From contig CP136064.1 of NCBI GenBank assembly GCA_032622095.1, forward strand, positions 47,069,573-47,133,572: a stretch of 64,000 bases of DNA, read 5' to 3'. The translations under genes were made by a program, and so were the position numbers. Every line of letters begins with the position of its first letter. The first letter of the stretch is position 1. The stretch is from Siphonodentalium dalli (lineage: Eukaryota; Mollusca; Scaphopoda; Gadilida; Siphonodentaliidae). This document shows positions 1-13,600 of the stretch, piece after piece. The notes under the pieces are model-generated. The model made no database searches and was not told where the DNA came from. It saw only the letters and a list, made by a program, of their open reading frames with translations.

Positions 1-850
1 CAAGAACATTTTAAATATATTTCATAATTTGTTTAGGAACGGTAAAAAGGATAGGCAAAACGAGAAACTCTCATTCAAAACACAACAGATGGAGGACCGA
101 CAGTACCAGAAATAACATTTTTTTTACTCACATAAGGAGACACGGATACAAAAAATAATGGACCCTCTTAACTATTCAGAACAGAAGATGATCATTCTGG
201 GGAAAACACATAAATATTGGGGGAAGCAGTGGTAAATTTGAATAAATCTAGAATTATCACTTTAACAAAATATTTCAACCCTTTTCGGAAATATGTCATA
301 TCTGACTATCCCTTACTACCAAAAAAATCCGAAACGCCAGATGAATACAAGGACCAACCAATATTACAAAATGCCATCTAAAGAGGCAGTATAAACCGAT
401 TCACTTCCAATTGCTGAATCGAAAGCCAATAAAGCAACGAAGACCATTGCACACGAGGACAATATCAACCTTGTTTTATATTGGGAAATTGAGAGACTTT
501 TGTTCCCAAATAGACCTGCTGCATAAATTGGATGGAACTATCAGTTAGATAGAACCGTTTCGAGTGGGACCATATATATAATATAAAACCACTATAACTA
601 AATTACAAATATTCCAGTACCAAATAAACCATAACATATTGGTTACTAATGCCTTTGTGGCAAACATGTAAGATATTAACAAACAATGCATGTACTTTTT
701 GTAGAGAAGAAATACGAGATATTCAACACGTGTTAGTACAATGTCCCAACGTAAAACCGATATAGGGCCATTTATCACAACAACTGACAATGTGTACTAG
801 ACCATATGTTAAAAAAGAGATAATAATACTTGGCTGTGGATAATCGAGAG
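1..850 (+). pseudogene. LINE ORF2 3' relic, L1/Tx1-like
   Basis: A decayed coding sequence on the plus strand. At 685-765 it reads NACTFCREEIRDIQHVLVQC and PNVKPI before a stop: the C-x-x-C...H...C zinc-knuckle-like tail typical of LINE ORF2 C-termini. The upstream frame reads PLWQTCKIL. The first 130 bases also resemble the W/F-x-GK...K-T-Q segment that follows the reverse transcriptase in L1-type proteins. Many stops and frameshifts; not functional. Confidence 0.6.
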
Positions 851-1270
851 ATTCCGCTTCTAGCGATTGTGCGTGTACGAGTGATTGTAACTCTAACGCC
901 ATGGGTCATGTGATTGACTGACTTATGCGATTCCGACTTTCTCTGCTTGTAAACACGGGGTATAATTCTAATTTTGAAATATTTTGATTCTGCATAAACC
1001 GATGTTGAGTCATTTCTCCCAACTGACTAAAATGTGGGCTAGACCATCATTTATAAAATATATAATAATTGGCTGTGCTAATGAGACTGAACTCTTCAAG
1101 CATTCTAAAATAACTGACCAGTTAGTATTTTGTCTGAATTGGCATTGTAAGATGAAAAAAGATACACTAACAAAATAGAAGACAGCCAAATTGACTTTAT
1201 TTGTGTAGTCTTCACAACTTATTAATTGTTGGCGCTGGACCAAAATAACATTTTCTCTTTCGACATAAAT
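850..1270. other. No gene recognised
   Basis: AT-rich sequence without recognisable coding, repeat or RNA signal. The phrase ctagaccat...aaataataata occurs both at about 797-830 and 1039-1070, suggesting a small old duplication. Confidence 0.5.
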
Positions 1271-3700
1271 TTCAAAACGGTTATGTCCTGGATCGTCTTG
1301 TTAGGAAATCAACTTTTGTACTTGGCCAAATATGTCCATATTTTCTTTCAGAGATACATCATGAGAACCTTCTAATAATGTCATCGTTTCAAGTGTAAAT
1401 TGCCAAAGCATATTCCTCTTTCATTTTCATGTGTACAGTACTTTAAGAAATTGGCAACGGTTTCTATTCCCCACAATTACAATAAGGGTCACCTCGTACA
1501 TGCTGTTTATATAAACCATAGTTTGGATTACTACATTCAAGCGGAAGACGACAGTGATGGATATGGCTGAACCTGCCGTAGGCGAATTCCAAATACGGTT
1601 TTTCAATCATACCCGAATTTAGAAATGTTTGTAATTGTTCTAATGTTTCAGACTTCCCAGCCTTCTGTTGTAGTTCATTCCACAGCCTCACGGCTCCGGG
1701 CATAAATGATTTTCCATGATTAATTTCTGCATAACAAAGTAGGAATACTTGTTCTTAATTCATATGTACATTGGGTTCCCGATTGCGGAGGAACATGCGA
1801 TTATAAATATGACGGGGTGGCTTTCTTAGTAATTTAAAAACAACTGTATTAATACTGAATCTTCTCTGCGTTTGGATAGTGTATCCCAGCCACTCTCGTC
1901 AACTCTTTTGCTGCCACCCTGCCACATGGACATAAGCCCCAGTAACAAGCATTCTGGATGTAAATATACAAGTAGTTCATAAATATGGGTAATGCAGTAA
2001 CTACCCGGTATGATGTATTCAGTTGAAACTTCACACGTGGGTATATATGCAAATGACCTATTACCACCCGCCGTGGAAATCCATTCAATGTCACATGGGT
2101 CACATGATCACGTGACTTTGGTGGCCATCTTGGATTTATTTGCTTTAATTTATGTTTTTCGGAAGTTTGTTTATCATAGTATTTATGGAACTTCAGGAGA
2201 AGCATGACATTGACTGTCCTTTCTTCTAATTGTCAGCGCACACCGGCAAATATAACCGAACCTCCTTCGTAATGCAACAAAACAATAGAATTACATCCCT
2301 TATAGTTATACCAGATGCACCTCCGAATTCGCATAAATGCGCTATTGGCAGCGACTGGGTAACTCGCATTGTGCGAGATTGGCAGCGAAAGAGTTAAGCA
2401 AATTAGCTTTGCTACAGTTTGTTTTGCACCCGTTATTATTCGTGCAGCTTCGTGTTGTACACCTTCTAATATATCTGATCCATCATGAAGCATATTCTAA
2501 TACTGACCATACACAAGTCAGGTAAATTCATTCTAATGTCCTTCTGTCTAATGTATATTTATGTTTTCTTAGTAGAAAGAGTCAATTTGATGCTCGGTCG
2601 TCGATATCTTCAATATGATCAGCCCATCTGCCTTCAGAATTGAAAGATAGCTCTAAGTGTTTATTTGATTTAACTTTATTAATAATTTGGGTGGACAGTT
2701 TTACTGGGGGGGGGTTGTGTTATTATTTTTCTCATTTTTATTAAATATTCTGTTTTTAGGATTGAATTTAACACGCCAATTCCTTGACCAAACAAACATT
2801 TTTAGATATCTGAGTTTATTCCAATGGCAGCAAGAATATGATCCTCTAACCAGATGTAGTGACGTATCATCTGCAAAAAGTCGTATGTTTCTAGTACTTT
2901 TATTAGCTGGGTCGTTGGTGTAAACAAGAAACAAAAGTGGACAAATGAATACCCTTGAGGGACACCGGCTGTGACACAATTCCAAGAATTAATTTGTTTT
3001 CGCGATAGTTACTCCTGCTGTCTGTTTACAAGATATTTTGTTGAGAAGTTCGTATATATTCCAAGTTATGCCAAGCATTTTAACAGTAGACCGGCATGCC
3101 ATACCTGATCAAATGCCTTACTTATGTCGCAAAAGAGACACATGCTTTCTTTCTCCTCTTCCAATGACGAGATATATTAGTATATGTCTATAAATTGGAA
3201 AACAATACTATCATTCGGTAAATCCAGACTGCAAATTTGATAACAAGTTTTTATTTCGGAGATATTCTGATATTATGAAAAAGTACATTTAAAAATGTTT
3301 TTTGAATGACAACTAAGTAACGATACCGGTCTGTAATTAGAAGGATCATTGTCATCTCCTTTTTTATAAATTGGGCAAACATTTGCCCTTTTCATATAGT
3401 CTTGGAACTAGGGATAATGCAGTTTGTTCGTATTCGCGGACTGATACCGTTGGATACACTAGCTTTAGATTTTTTCAATCCATTCAAGGTTTCACAAATT
3501 AATTCATAAGTTATCTTGAACGTTTCGATCGAACAGGTAGTATTTGTTACAAAATGTGATATATTAATATTTTCAGTACCATTCAGAGATGAAATTTGGC
3601 AGCAATAATTATTGAATACTTCCGCCTTGTCCCCATAATATTGTATTGGGACCGTCTATTTTTAGAACGAAAAATTCGGGTGATACCATATAGCGATACA
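1270..3700 (-). pseudogene. LINE ORF2 relic (CR1/Jockey-like group)
   Basis: A minus-strand reverse transcriptase relic read in pieces from high to low coordinates. ANVCPIYKKGDDNDPSNYRP lies at about 3330-3400. CDISKAFDQVWHAGLLLK lies at about 3080-3140. GPLLF-like CPLLFLVYTNDPANKS is followed by FADD (2866-2877, catalytic aspartates kept), and LEGVQHEAARIITGAKQ at about 2400-2470. The thumb then continues as ESGWDTLSKRREDSV near 1850-1895 after an inserted MITE. The C-terminal tail PGAVRLWNELQQ...HHCRLPLECS...CNCGE lies at 1464-1703. Several frameshifts and stops; dead copy. It lies downstream of astacin exon 7. Confidence 0.85.
1903..2393. mobile_element. TTAA-flanked MITE inside the LINE
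   Basis: A 491-bp insertion with terminal inverted repeats CTCTTTYGCTGCCA, flanked by TCAA (1899-1902, a mutated TTAA) and TTAA (2394-2397). Removing it rejoins the LINE reading AKLICL to ESGWDTLSKRRE, so it is a true insertion. TTAA duplication suggests piggyBac- or Kolobok-type mobilisation. No coding capacity of its own is recognisable. Confidence 0.75.
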
Positions 3701-4260
3701 GAGCATTAGTCTGTTCTTATGGCTATGTACGGGACGTCAAATGTCCCCGATTGATTGGTTGAATTGTTTTATTCCATAGTTATAAGCGATAATGAGTATA
3801 ATTAACGTTTATTTGTGACAAAATTACATCATAAAATTTCTGGTCTCTGTTAACGGTAACCACTATTGTTCGTTATCTAAACAACCACACCTTTTTAGAC
3901 CAGAAAAAAATCGAAATAAAATGAATATTAATCGATAGAAGCATTTCCGGACAGGAGTCTTCGATTCAGATCTAATATTTTATACCCCGGTGACTATGTA
4001 ATACATGTTTACAAAGAGATAATCCTCCTTTAATCAAATTATCTAACTAAATAAACCAGTGAAAACATTTTATTCTATACTTTCATATTTCATGTATCAT
4101 GTTTGTCATATGCTGTTCTCATGTCGATCCGAGTAAAAATGTTAAAAATAAAATTGTTCGATAAATATGTGAAATAGTTTTATATGGACTGTAGAGTTAG
4201 AAACCATGCATTGGTCCATATCATTAACACGTCCATGAATGGAGCTTCCTGAAATATTGC
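3700..4260. other. No gene recognised
   Basis: AT-rich. I looked here on the minus strand for the next astacin exon (a phase 1 start with Cys-rich CUB, EGF or ShK code) and found none. Confidence 0.4.
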
Positions 4261-4267
4261 TAAAACC

Positions 4268-4336
4268 ATGTGCTATTGCAGTCTCTTATATACGAGTCTC
4301 ACATAGGGACCATCGCACATACAAGAGAATACATTG
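4268..4336. repeat. Decayed hairpin copy of the 392-bp MITE core
   Basis: CTCTTATATACGAGTC...GGGACC...ACAAGAGAATACATTG matches the 69-bp hairpin of the TTAA MITE at 6423-6814 with several substitutions. Only one hairpin is recognisable. Confidence 0.5.
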
Positions 4337-4504
4337 AACGGAAACAGTTGGACATGATATTGGTACGTTGTTTCCGAATATCTATCAGGTACATATACTG
4401 GTATTTCGCGTATTTATCGACTACCACTGTACATGAATGTATTATCCCTACTACCAAGTTAATCATAGGCACCTTTTGAGTTTCAAATGTAATTTATCAC
4501 TTAC

Positions 4505-4637
4505 CATTACACGAATACATGATGTTGATAATCTTTGCGTCCAGGAAGCTCAGTGCGGTGCTCTGTCCTATTATATCTTGGAAACTAGGATCCAATGTTG
4601 TGATTGTATCTAAAACCCCCCAATTGGTGCTGAAAGC
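4505..4637 (-). CDS. Astacin exon 7: end of catalytic domain
   Basis: Acceptor TTGCAG|GCTTTC continues directly from MHYGRF to give AFSTNWGVLDTITTLDPSFQ, then DIIGQSTALSFLDAKIINIM and YSCN. The family pattern here is AFS...TI-x-PLDPSF-x-x-IGQR-x-x-LS-x-x-D-x-x-x-x-N-x-MYxC. The last Cys closes the long disulfide. The donor AATG|GTAAGTG is phase 1. Read-through instead of splicing would end at once after Asn-Gly-Lys with TGA. Confidence 0.94.
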
Positions 4638-7600
4638 CTGCAAAGTGTAAATCAAATATTATACTTGTATCGATACTTCATACTTTCTGAAAAGACTGAT
4701 GTGATTAAAATGTATTTACTGCTTTCAGTATTCCACCAAACTAACTAACCATACTTTATTTCTACTCTTTTTGAAAATAACTTTTCTTTAATCAACTAAT
4801 GACCACATTCAGAGGTCTTGTTTTATTAAGGCGGTAGCAACATATTGTGGTCCCCTTACGCAGCGAAATCGTGGAATAATTTTTAAACGGACATGTCTCG
4901 TTCGAACGTTATGTTTACATACTTCGCTAAGAGGTAGCTCAAAAGATAAGAGGTATCTCAAAATATACAAGAAGAATATATGTCTCGTGTTGCGCAACCG
5001 TAAAATTGGGCGTAAGTGTTTTTGAGAGTCAAGTACTAGGACAATATGTATTTGAGGGCAAATTGTTAAATTGGGCGTATGTACTACTTATGAGCAATTA
5101 TTTTGTGTGCAATTAATTGTGATCATCCAAGGTGGTCAAGCCACTGGTCTCACATAATAGGACTCCAATTATTGTTCGGGTCACCAGTTGCACCATGCAG
5201 TCAAATCAGTTGGATTTTTCAGTGTATCGATGGATCGACGGGTGGCTGTAAACAAAGCTGATGGACTGTTTCAATGATATGCTCTCCCATTTGTATTTAA
5301 ATAGTAATAGTGCTTTCGAAATAAAAAAAAATTAAAAATTAAAACAAAACTCAAAATGTTAAAAACTTCCACATTTGCGATTTATTCGTATTTAATAGTG
5401 TTTTCGAAATTTTAAAAATAAAAATGATAAAAACTTAATTTTTTTCGATTTATTCGTATTTAATAGTGCCTTAGAGATTTAAAATGAATTAAAAACATAA
5501 AGTGTTATAAACTTCCAATTTTCGATTTATTCTTATTCAATGGTGCTTTAGAGATTTACAAATGAACTTTAAAATGTTAAAGGCACGTGAGGCCTTAGTT
5601 GTCGAAAATATTCATATTTGTTCTAATCACCGTAAACAGAAAAACATTAAAACGCATACAGTTTCGTTCATATATACCATGACCATCACGTAAACAGCAT
5701 GTTATCATAAAGACCTACTATATTTGACCTAAGCAAGATCCTGATTGTGTTACAGAAGACAGCACAATGCTAATGGCTAATCACACACAAATGGCATAAA
5801 CGCTCTTTATTAGTTCCGCATCAGGAATTCACCAACAAAGAACGCTCTTTATGTTTACTATCATAATATAAACAAACACCAGAAAAGTTACTTTTTATGC
5901 TTTTGTTTACATAACAATGGTCAAACATTTGACAACAACATACTGTTTATGCGATATTTCTTATTTGTATACGGACAAAGTCTGTCAACATTTTGATGTT
6001 CTTTCTGTTTGTGGCGGTTTTTGACGGGTGGAAATATTTTCACAGGATACCCACCGCCAAGGCCAACCGTACCTTTAAAATAATTAAAAAAATTATATAA
6101 AATAAATTTTTTTAAACATCCAATTGTTCGTATATGGGTCTCTTTCTGTTCAGAATATAATTGGGCTACGGTGTTTTTGACTACATACAATCGGACAATA
6201 TGTATTTGAGCTTGAGAATTAGAATTGGGCGTCATGTGATATGAATAAAGAGCGATTCTCTGACATGTGTAAAGAGATGGGACAATGCTCGATTATAGAC
6301 GAAGGAAATTTAAGACAATAACAGAGAAAAACACAGTCCATGGATCAGCGTTTTCTTCAGTGCCACCAGTACCAGTACCAGTCTATTTCGCTATGTACAT
6401 CAGTGTATGTTCTGTTCTTTAACCCTTTACCCAACAAAACGGCCAAAACCGGCCAAATAAAGCTTCAACAGCCTAAAATATCTTCGGTCTGTCTCAATAG
6501 AACCATACACATATGGATATCATTGGAACCGGCTCGTTGACCACATTGAGATAGTTACAGTTATGCCCTGTGCCAATGCATTCTCTTATATATGCGAGTC
6601 GACCATAGGTCGCCTCGCATATATAAGAGAATGCATTGGCCTAAAAAAAATCTTTTTTTAACACTTTTTACCATTTTTTCTTACATTCTTTAACAATTTT
6701 ATAATTTTTAATGTGTTAAGCCAATGCATTCTCTTATATATGCGAGGCGACCTATGGTCGACTCGCATATATAAGAGAATGCTTTGGCACAGGGCCCTTC
6801 TGTTGGGTAAAGGGTTAATGGCATCAAATTAAACTGTTAGTGTTGATTCATCTTGGTAACTAATGATATAACACGCCAATAATTATCACCTCTCAATAAT
6901 AAGATTGTACACATCATCCATAATGTTTGTTATTGTCACCATGTCGCGGTATTTGTTCATACCATCTAGTCGAAATCAGTATCTGTTTCTTTCTCATCCG
7001 TTTCTTATTGATGTATTGAGAATAAGAACTTTGGATAATGCCCTCTTTACTATTGTTTCGGTGCTTTACCCACGTCAGTTATAGCGTATTGTCTGCGACC
7101 TCGGGCGTAGCCATTTCCACGGCTAAATACAAAAATCAGTCATTTTGCGAAATGACTTTTGGGGTCAATATGGGGTCAGTCATTTCATGAAATGAATGAA
7201 TTTCATGAAATGACTGAAATTAGTGGTCAGTCATTTCGTTTTACCAAAGCAAACGACATGAGAAGAATACTTTTCTGTAGTTCCACACGTAACGCTGCTA
7301 CTTGCATATTACCATATATAGTTGCATGCTATTTAAAGGCAAATATCGATAGCATCGCTACTAGTTGAACTACATAGTTGTTAGTTCCCATGTGGTTAGC
7401 TGTGGTACTGATGCATTTGATACACATGTTTCTGTTAACATTCTGGCACCATATGGGAGTTTATATGAGAAAATGCCTGCAAAACATACCATGCATACTT
7501 GCCAGTACATGAACGTACCTAAGTGAGGTGTCCACTGCCTGGTACTTACAAATCTTCCATAATGCATGACACTGTAGTAGTCGTATGGTGTGCCATAGCT

Positions 7601-10600
7601 GGATACAGAAAATACATTCCCCTTATTGAAATTGCTATCTCTTCCTGATTGGATGTTCTGGTAGTTTATTTGAACGTAGTTGTCTCGATCTGTTCGAGTC
7701 TGTTCATGCTGTAATCCGAGCGCATGAGCTATTTCGTGCTCGATGATATATTTCTGTGTAAAAAAGAGACATAGCTTTATGCGATGATATTTATTACAGT
7801 TAACACGTATAGTTATATATTATGTATAACTGAAAATTTCAGAAAGTATGTACCAGAACAGAGTCCGTCAGTTATTATATATAATACCTGAAATGTGCAA
7901 TTATTATACATACTAACTGAAATTACGAGCCTTGTTTGAGACACATTAACTGAAATCTGCATTGAAGGAGAACAACTCGTGGTTATGTTGATATACCAAT
8001 ATTATCCATAACAAATCATATCACAAAGCAAGTACATGACAAAACGGTCAAAACAATGCTAGGTCACATATTCGTAATAATTACCTACTGAGCTATAGGT
8101 AATGATGTTGTGGAAAGGCCAGAGCACGGGAATGACACCGACGCGGAAATGACAACAGCGCGCGCTTGGGTCTTTTCACAACATCAAAACCGTTGAGCAA
8201 AATAGGTTATTATCAGATTACTGATCTTTGCTCGGTGTGCACGTTGGAATAGACTGACAACTGTACGCCAGTACGCAAGTGATCTTTATTGCATATTGTC
8301 TGATTTCCAAGAGTTTCTAATGAACAACATGTGACGCAATAAATCCGACATTTGCGCCAAACGTTACTCAACAATATATATATATGACCGTGCATGAAAT
8401 TAAAAAAAACACACGGATTCGAAAATCATCTGAACTCTTATTTATATGTCCATTCACTTATTCCATGATAAAGAAGTACGTATAGTCGTCAAAATTGGAG
8501 GAGAATGAAACCTGAAAAGTACTTTACGTATGATTGCACGAACAAATTTCATTATCTTTCTACCTTTTCCACAATTACACCAGGTTCCGTTTCTGGCGCC
8601 CAACACAAAATAGGGTCCCAACATCCTCCCCCGTTTATTTAAACAAAACGCCCATCTCATTTCAGAGAGGCATAGATAGAGAATATTCACTGAAAGGGAT
8701 GTCACACTCCCCTTAACCCCAAGAAACAGCATGGATTTAAATGTTCTTACTGATATATCTGGCTGCATGATTTTATGACATATCCAACCTGACGTCCCAT
8801 TGTCGGAAAAATTCCAACCGATCGCCATTTTAAATCTACATTTGTTGAAAAGGTATTGATTGGGAAATATATATTGAAACAATCTCAAATCAAAATTGTT
8901 TGCATAAAGTATTCAACTAATGTTATTGAACATTCCAATTGTTAAAAAGTTTGACCAAAATGGTGGCGGGTGGTTACACCACAACACCCTATCGCCGCAT
9001 GCCTTCTATGCAGCACACATTTTACCATATTTGTTCACGTTATCGCAGGCTTGATCATCCTTTCAGTCATGGACATGCCGAAAAGGTTGATGGTTCGGAT
9101 TGTCTCACCCCGTAATATTAAAAAACATTTTCCACAGTTGGAAATTTCATGGCTGCCACGACATTAATTGACCAAAAGTAGCTCTTGACCATCGTACGTC
9201 TTGACGACAATATACTATTTACGCTCTGATTATGTTTGGCATATGAACAAAACTATATATATTTTAATGTTCCTTCTGTTGATGGCGATTTGAACAGATC
9301 TGAATATTTATGTAACGAACGCCGCACGTGCCTTTAAGGAAGAGTGAGTATGTGGGTGAGAGAGACGAGGAGAGATAGAGAGAGAGCGAGGTTTGACATA
9401 ACATACATTAGACACAACAACATCCGTTCAGTGAGGAAGTGTCTTGGACGTATGCGTCACAACCATGGCAAAGAAAATTCTAGTTCATGCTCAGTATAAA
9501 TAGAATCTAGCCGCATCGCCTGAACAAATCGCTACGACAAACGGCCACTATCTAAAATAAACTTCACCTACCACCAGGAATATTTCGGAATTTAATTTGA
9601 TTGGAAAATCGTGTGATCCGTACAATAGGACATCGGTTGTTATCATACTTACGGGTAAGTTACTTGGCAGTTCTGATCTAATTCTGGCGTAAAGAGGGCA
9701 TCGGAAGAAGAAATGGTAAGCTGATTCAGTTTCAAATATACCGCATTGACAGAAGGGTGATTCTTTCAAGTCACTAATAACAAGGTATCTCTTAAGGTTG
9801 TTGCAACCTAATCTAATACGAGTATGATAGATTTATACGAGTATGATAGATTTATACGAGTATGATATATTTATACGAGTATGATAGATTTCACGAGTAT
9901 GATAGATTTTTAATACGAGTATGATAGATTTCTAATACGAGTATGATAAATTTCTAATACGAGTATGATAGATTTCTAATACGAGTATGATAGATTTATA
10001 CGAGTATGATAGATTTTTAATACGAGTATGATAGATTTATACGAGTATGATAGATTTATACAAGTATGATAGATTTCTAATACGAGTATGATAGATTTAT
10101 ACGAGTATGATAGATTTCGGATTTCCTGGATTAAAATTGGAGATAAAAAATTGCAATTTTTGCACGGTCAATAAATTATTTAAGAGAAAGATAAATTTGG
10201 GTGCAGTTGAGTTTTGTAATAGTTTGACATTTCCGGACGAATAACCGCTGATCGTGTTTGTCACAACTTCTTCCACCATGTATTGATTTTATTTATTTAG
10301 TTAATTGACCAATGACATACACCCATCACACATTTTACATTTTAAATTAGAAGTTAACTGTTGGTAATAACAATTCACAGCATTATTCATATCATTCGAT
10401 CACATAATTTTGTCACAATTGTTGAGGTGGGATAGTCACGTTTCTTTACGGTTTCCACAATACATAATGTAACCATACTGCAGTAATTGTACTCACATGC
10501 ACGCATCCGTTGCCTAGGGATAAATCCTGGCTACCCGTTACCCTTCCTACATACGACCAACACCTGAGTAATAAACAGACCTGTCAGATAGGTTTAGCTA

Positions 10601-13600
10601 TTTTAAAAAATGGATTCTCCCATTCAGTTAAGAAAACATGTATTGGAATAGTCACTTATTCGTCTAGAGGGGTGTTCATGGAATGTAATCAGACGGTTTG
10701 AAATGTTCAGATAATAAGTTCAACAAATGACCTGTTACATTTCGTCAATGAGTGTTCATGAAGTCACAATGTGAAAACAATGTGCACACAGAATGTGCAT
10801 ACAACGTGCACCCCGGCTAAATCGTCGTTGTCAAAGTGTGTGAAAACTGAAGAGGGCCAACATACACATGACATGCTTAACACACTTAACATACACATAA
10901 CATGCTTAACATACACATAGTATGCTTAACATACACATAACATGTTTAACATACACATAACATGCTTAACATACACATAGCATGCTTAACAAACACATAA
11001 CATACTTAACATATACATAACATGCTTAACATACACATAACATACTTAACATACACATAACATACTTAACATACACACAACATGCTTAACATACACATAA
11101 TATACTTAACACACACACATTGTATGCTTATAAATGTATACAATCAGATTCGATGGTCCCCGTATCATCGAATTCCAACAACAACAACAACAGCAACAAC
11201 AACAACAACAGCAGCAACAACAACATTGCTTCAAAGGACACTTTAGTTATCAAAATCGATTAATTACCAAAAGTAATGCTGACCACTGTCAACTCAGGTA
11301 TAACATTTTCCAATACGTGTTATATATCAACATGTTGTGTACCGGTACCGAGAGTGTGTCATCGGCTCGTTGAACCAAGGAAATATTAATTAAGGGGCGT
11401 TTAATCGGATTATGCATCTTTAACAATGAAACATTAACGGATTATACAGCCTTTTTTCCCTAAAATCCCCACATGTTCTGCTTAGAATAGAACTTGTTTT
11501 AGGCAGATAATCTGCTTAGAATCGCCTCATTTTTGAGTCGAAAATGTGTTGAAAATGAGAGCATTTGGTCACATTATTGACTCATAATGAGGCGATTCTT
11601 TGCGGACAACGACAAAAGTAAGCCAACTCACGAATTTTCAGATGTACGTACTTTAATATATGTTTCCACTGTGGCCCGCGCCATAAAACAAAATAACGGG
11701 TGTGAGTCAACTATCTGCTTATTTCAGGGCCCAGACAAAACCGTTAAACCCATTGCCGGTTTCGCTCAAAGTTCAACTCGCAGCTGATATCATACCGATA
11801 TTTACTCGTTTTGACTTTTTCTTATCAACCACCTTCAAAATAGTCCACACTGCTACTGCTGGCACTATAATGGAGCAAACCATCATGGCTGGCACGACAT
11901 GTATAATACGAATAAAAGAAAAAGCAATAAATGCCTCTTAAGAGCTATACATTCCGTTATTTTTGTTTGTCACAAAGTCCAGTTTTCGTTAGTCATTTAT
12001 CGGTCTTATCGCTAGCTACCGCTGATGTTGACATTTGGACATTTGGACAGCCATCTTGAGTCCGGTAGTAAAATGTTGAAATGCTCAATCCGAGCAATCC
12101 GGTAGTAACAATTAGATGTTGTATACTTTCAAAAAGTGCATAGATTTGTTGCTGTAATTTCTAGGAATACATTTGTTACCAAAGTGTTGATTTATTTGGA
12201 ATTGGAAGGATTGCATTTCGCGGTTTTTTTTCTAATTTGCACAACTCTTGCATAAATTGATTGCCATTCAATTTACATTGGATCGAGATTTAACATTATG
12301 GCACCAACAAACTCGTGCACGTGTTTTGTGGGGGACTAGCGAATATATGTATTTCTAATAGAGGTATTTATTCAGCTTGTCTTCTAACATGATTTTTTCA
12401 ACAAGTTCACTGTTTTTAATGAATATCATCTAGTTTATATTTCGAAGCTTTTAGTATGCGATACTTAAGTATATAAATACCGAACTCCGTTACGTTAGTT
12501 TGTATTAGAGAAATAACACACACTATATATGTAATAAATTATACACGCACCCTGAATCTACTATGAAGTTGAGGTAGTCTGTCTGGCTTGTCCGCGGCAC
12601 AAATTGGATGCACGTAACGGCCTCCCAGTCAGCCATTGCTTCATCGATTACAGCACGGGGGGCAGCACCTGCATGACATATACTCGAATATGGTACATAT
12701 AATAACATTTGATCACTCTCATGTCTGTTGCCGCCGATTTTTTCCAACATCGTCGTCCCAAAGCAAGTCATTTTACTCAGCGTATTGACGTGCCATTGAG
12801 GTGTATATGGTCATCGCTGACAAGACAGTGGTTATTCGCCATCGGACCGCAAATAGCAATTCTATCGATATGCGATATTTGCCATCCGATGGTATTTTAA
12901 AGATGAAAAAACCCACATCATATCATCACAGTACGTCCATATAATGTTAGTTTCTATCCGCATTCCTGAAAATTGGGCCACAACTTGTGCCACAAAGTAC
13001 AAATACCCATATATAATGTTCTATATTTGTTCTGTATTTGAGAATTTTCATGTCATGTCTGTTGATCAATGGCATTTTGGGCTGAGATGAGTTCTGGGTC
13101 ACGGGTTCATAACCAATTAACCAATTTAAAGCTGACCTCCATATATCTTAACAATGTGGCCTAATCCAAATAGATTGCTCTCTGCTTGAGTTGACCACAC
13201 TGCATAACAAAATGCATGTGTTATCGTTGAGCTAGAATATTTGTGACTGCTTTGTTCTTCATATATATATATATTTATCATACAATTAGTCCCTAAACCC
13301 GGCCTCATATTTTAGTATGACACACGTGTATTATTGCCATGGCCATTGACGTAACAATGGAACTACATTTTTCTAGATCGTTTTTACTTGCTAAAATATG
13401 ATTATGTGATAAAATGGATCTAAAAATCGTCGCAATTCTATACGATATTTATTAACCTCGTCCACTAAAATCGTCCAATCAAATTTAGTGCTCGCGGTTA
13501 ATAAATTTCATATAGAATTGCGACTCATTAGATATCCTCTATATATAAATGATATATGATCTGTCTTCTGTCCGTTTGTCTGTTCGGATTTTTCTCCCAG

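Noticed and set aside
11134-11373. Polyglutamine protein
   Set aside because: The glutamine run is a CAA/CAG expansion within a dispersed non-coding repeat that is also present, without the expansion, at 44909-45177.
12669-12771. Upstream extension of astacin exon 4 (contains VPYS)
   Set aside because: A good acceptor lies at 12668/12669, exon 3 supplies the correct RWP...VPYVI segment in phase, and the extension has no RWP.
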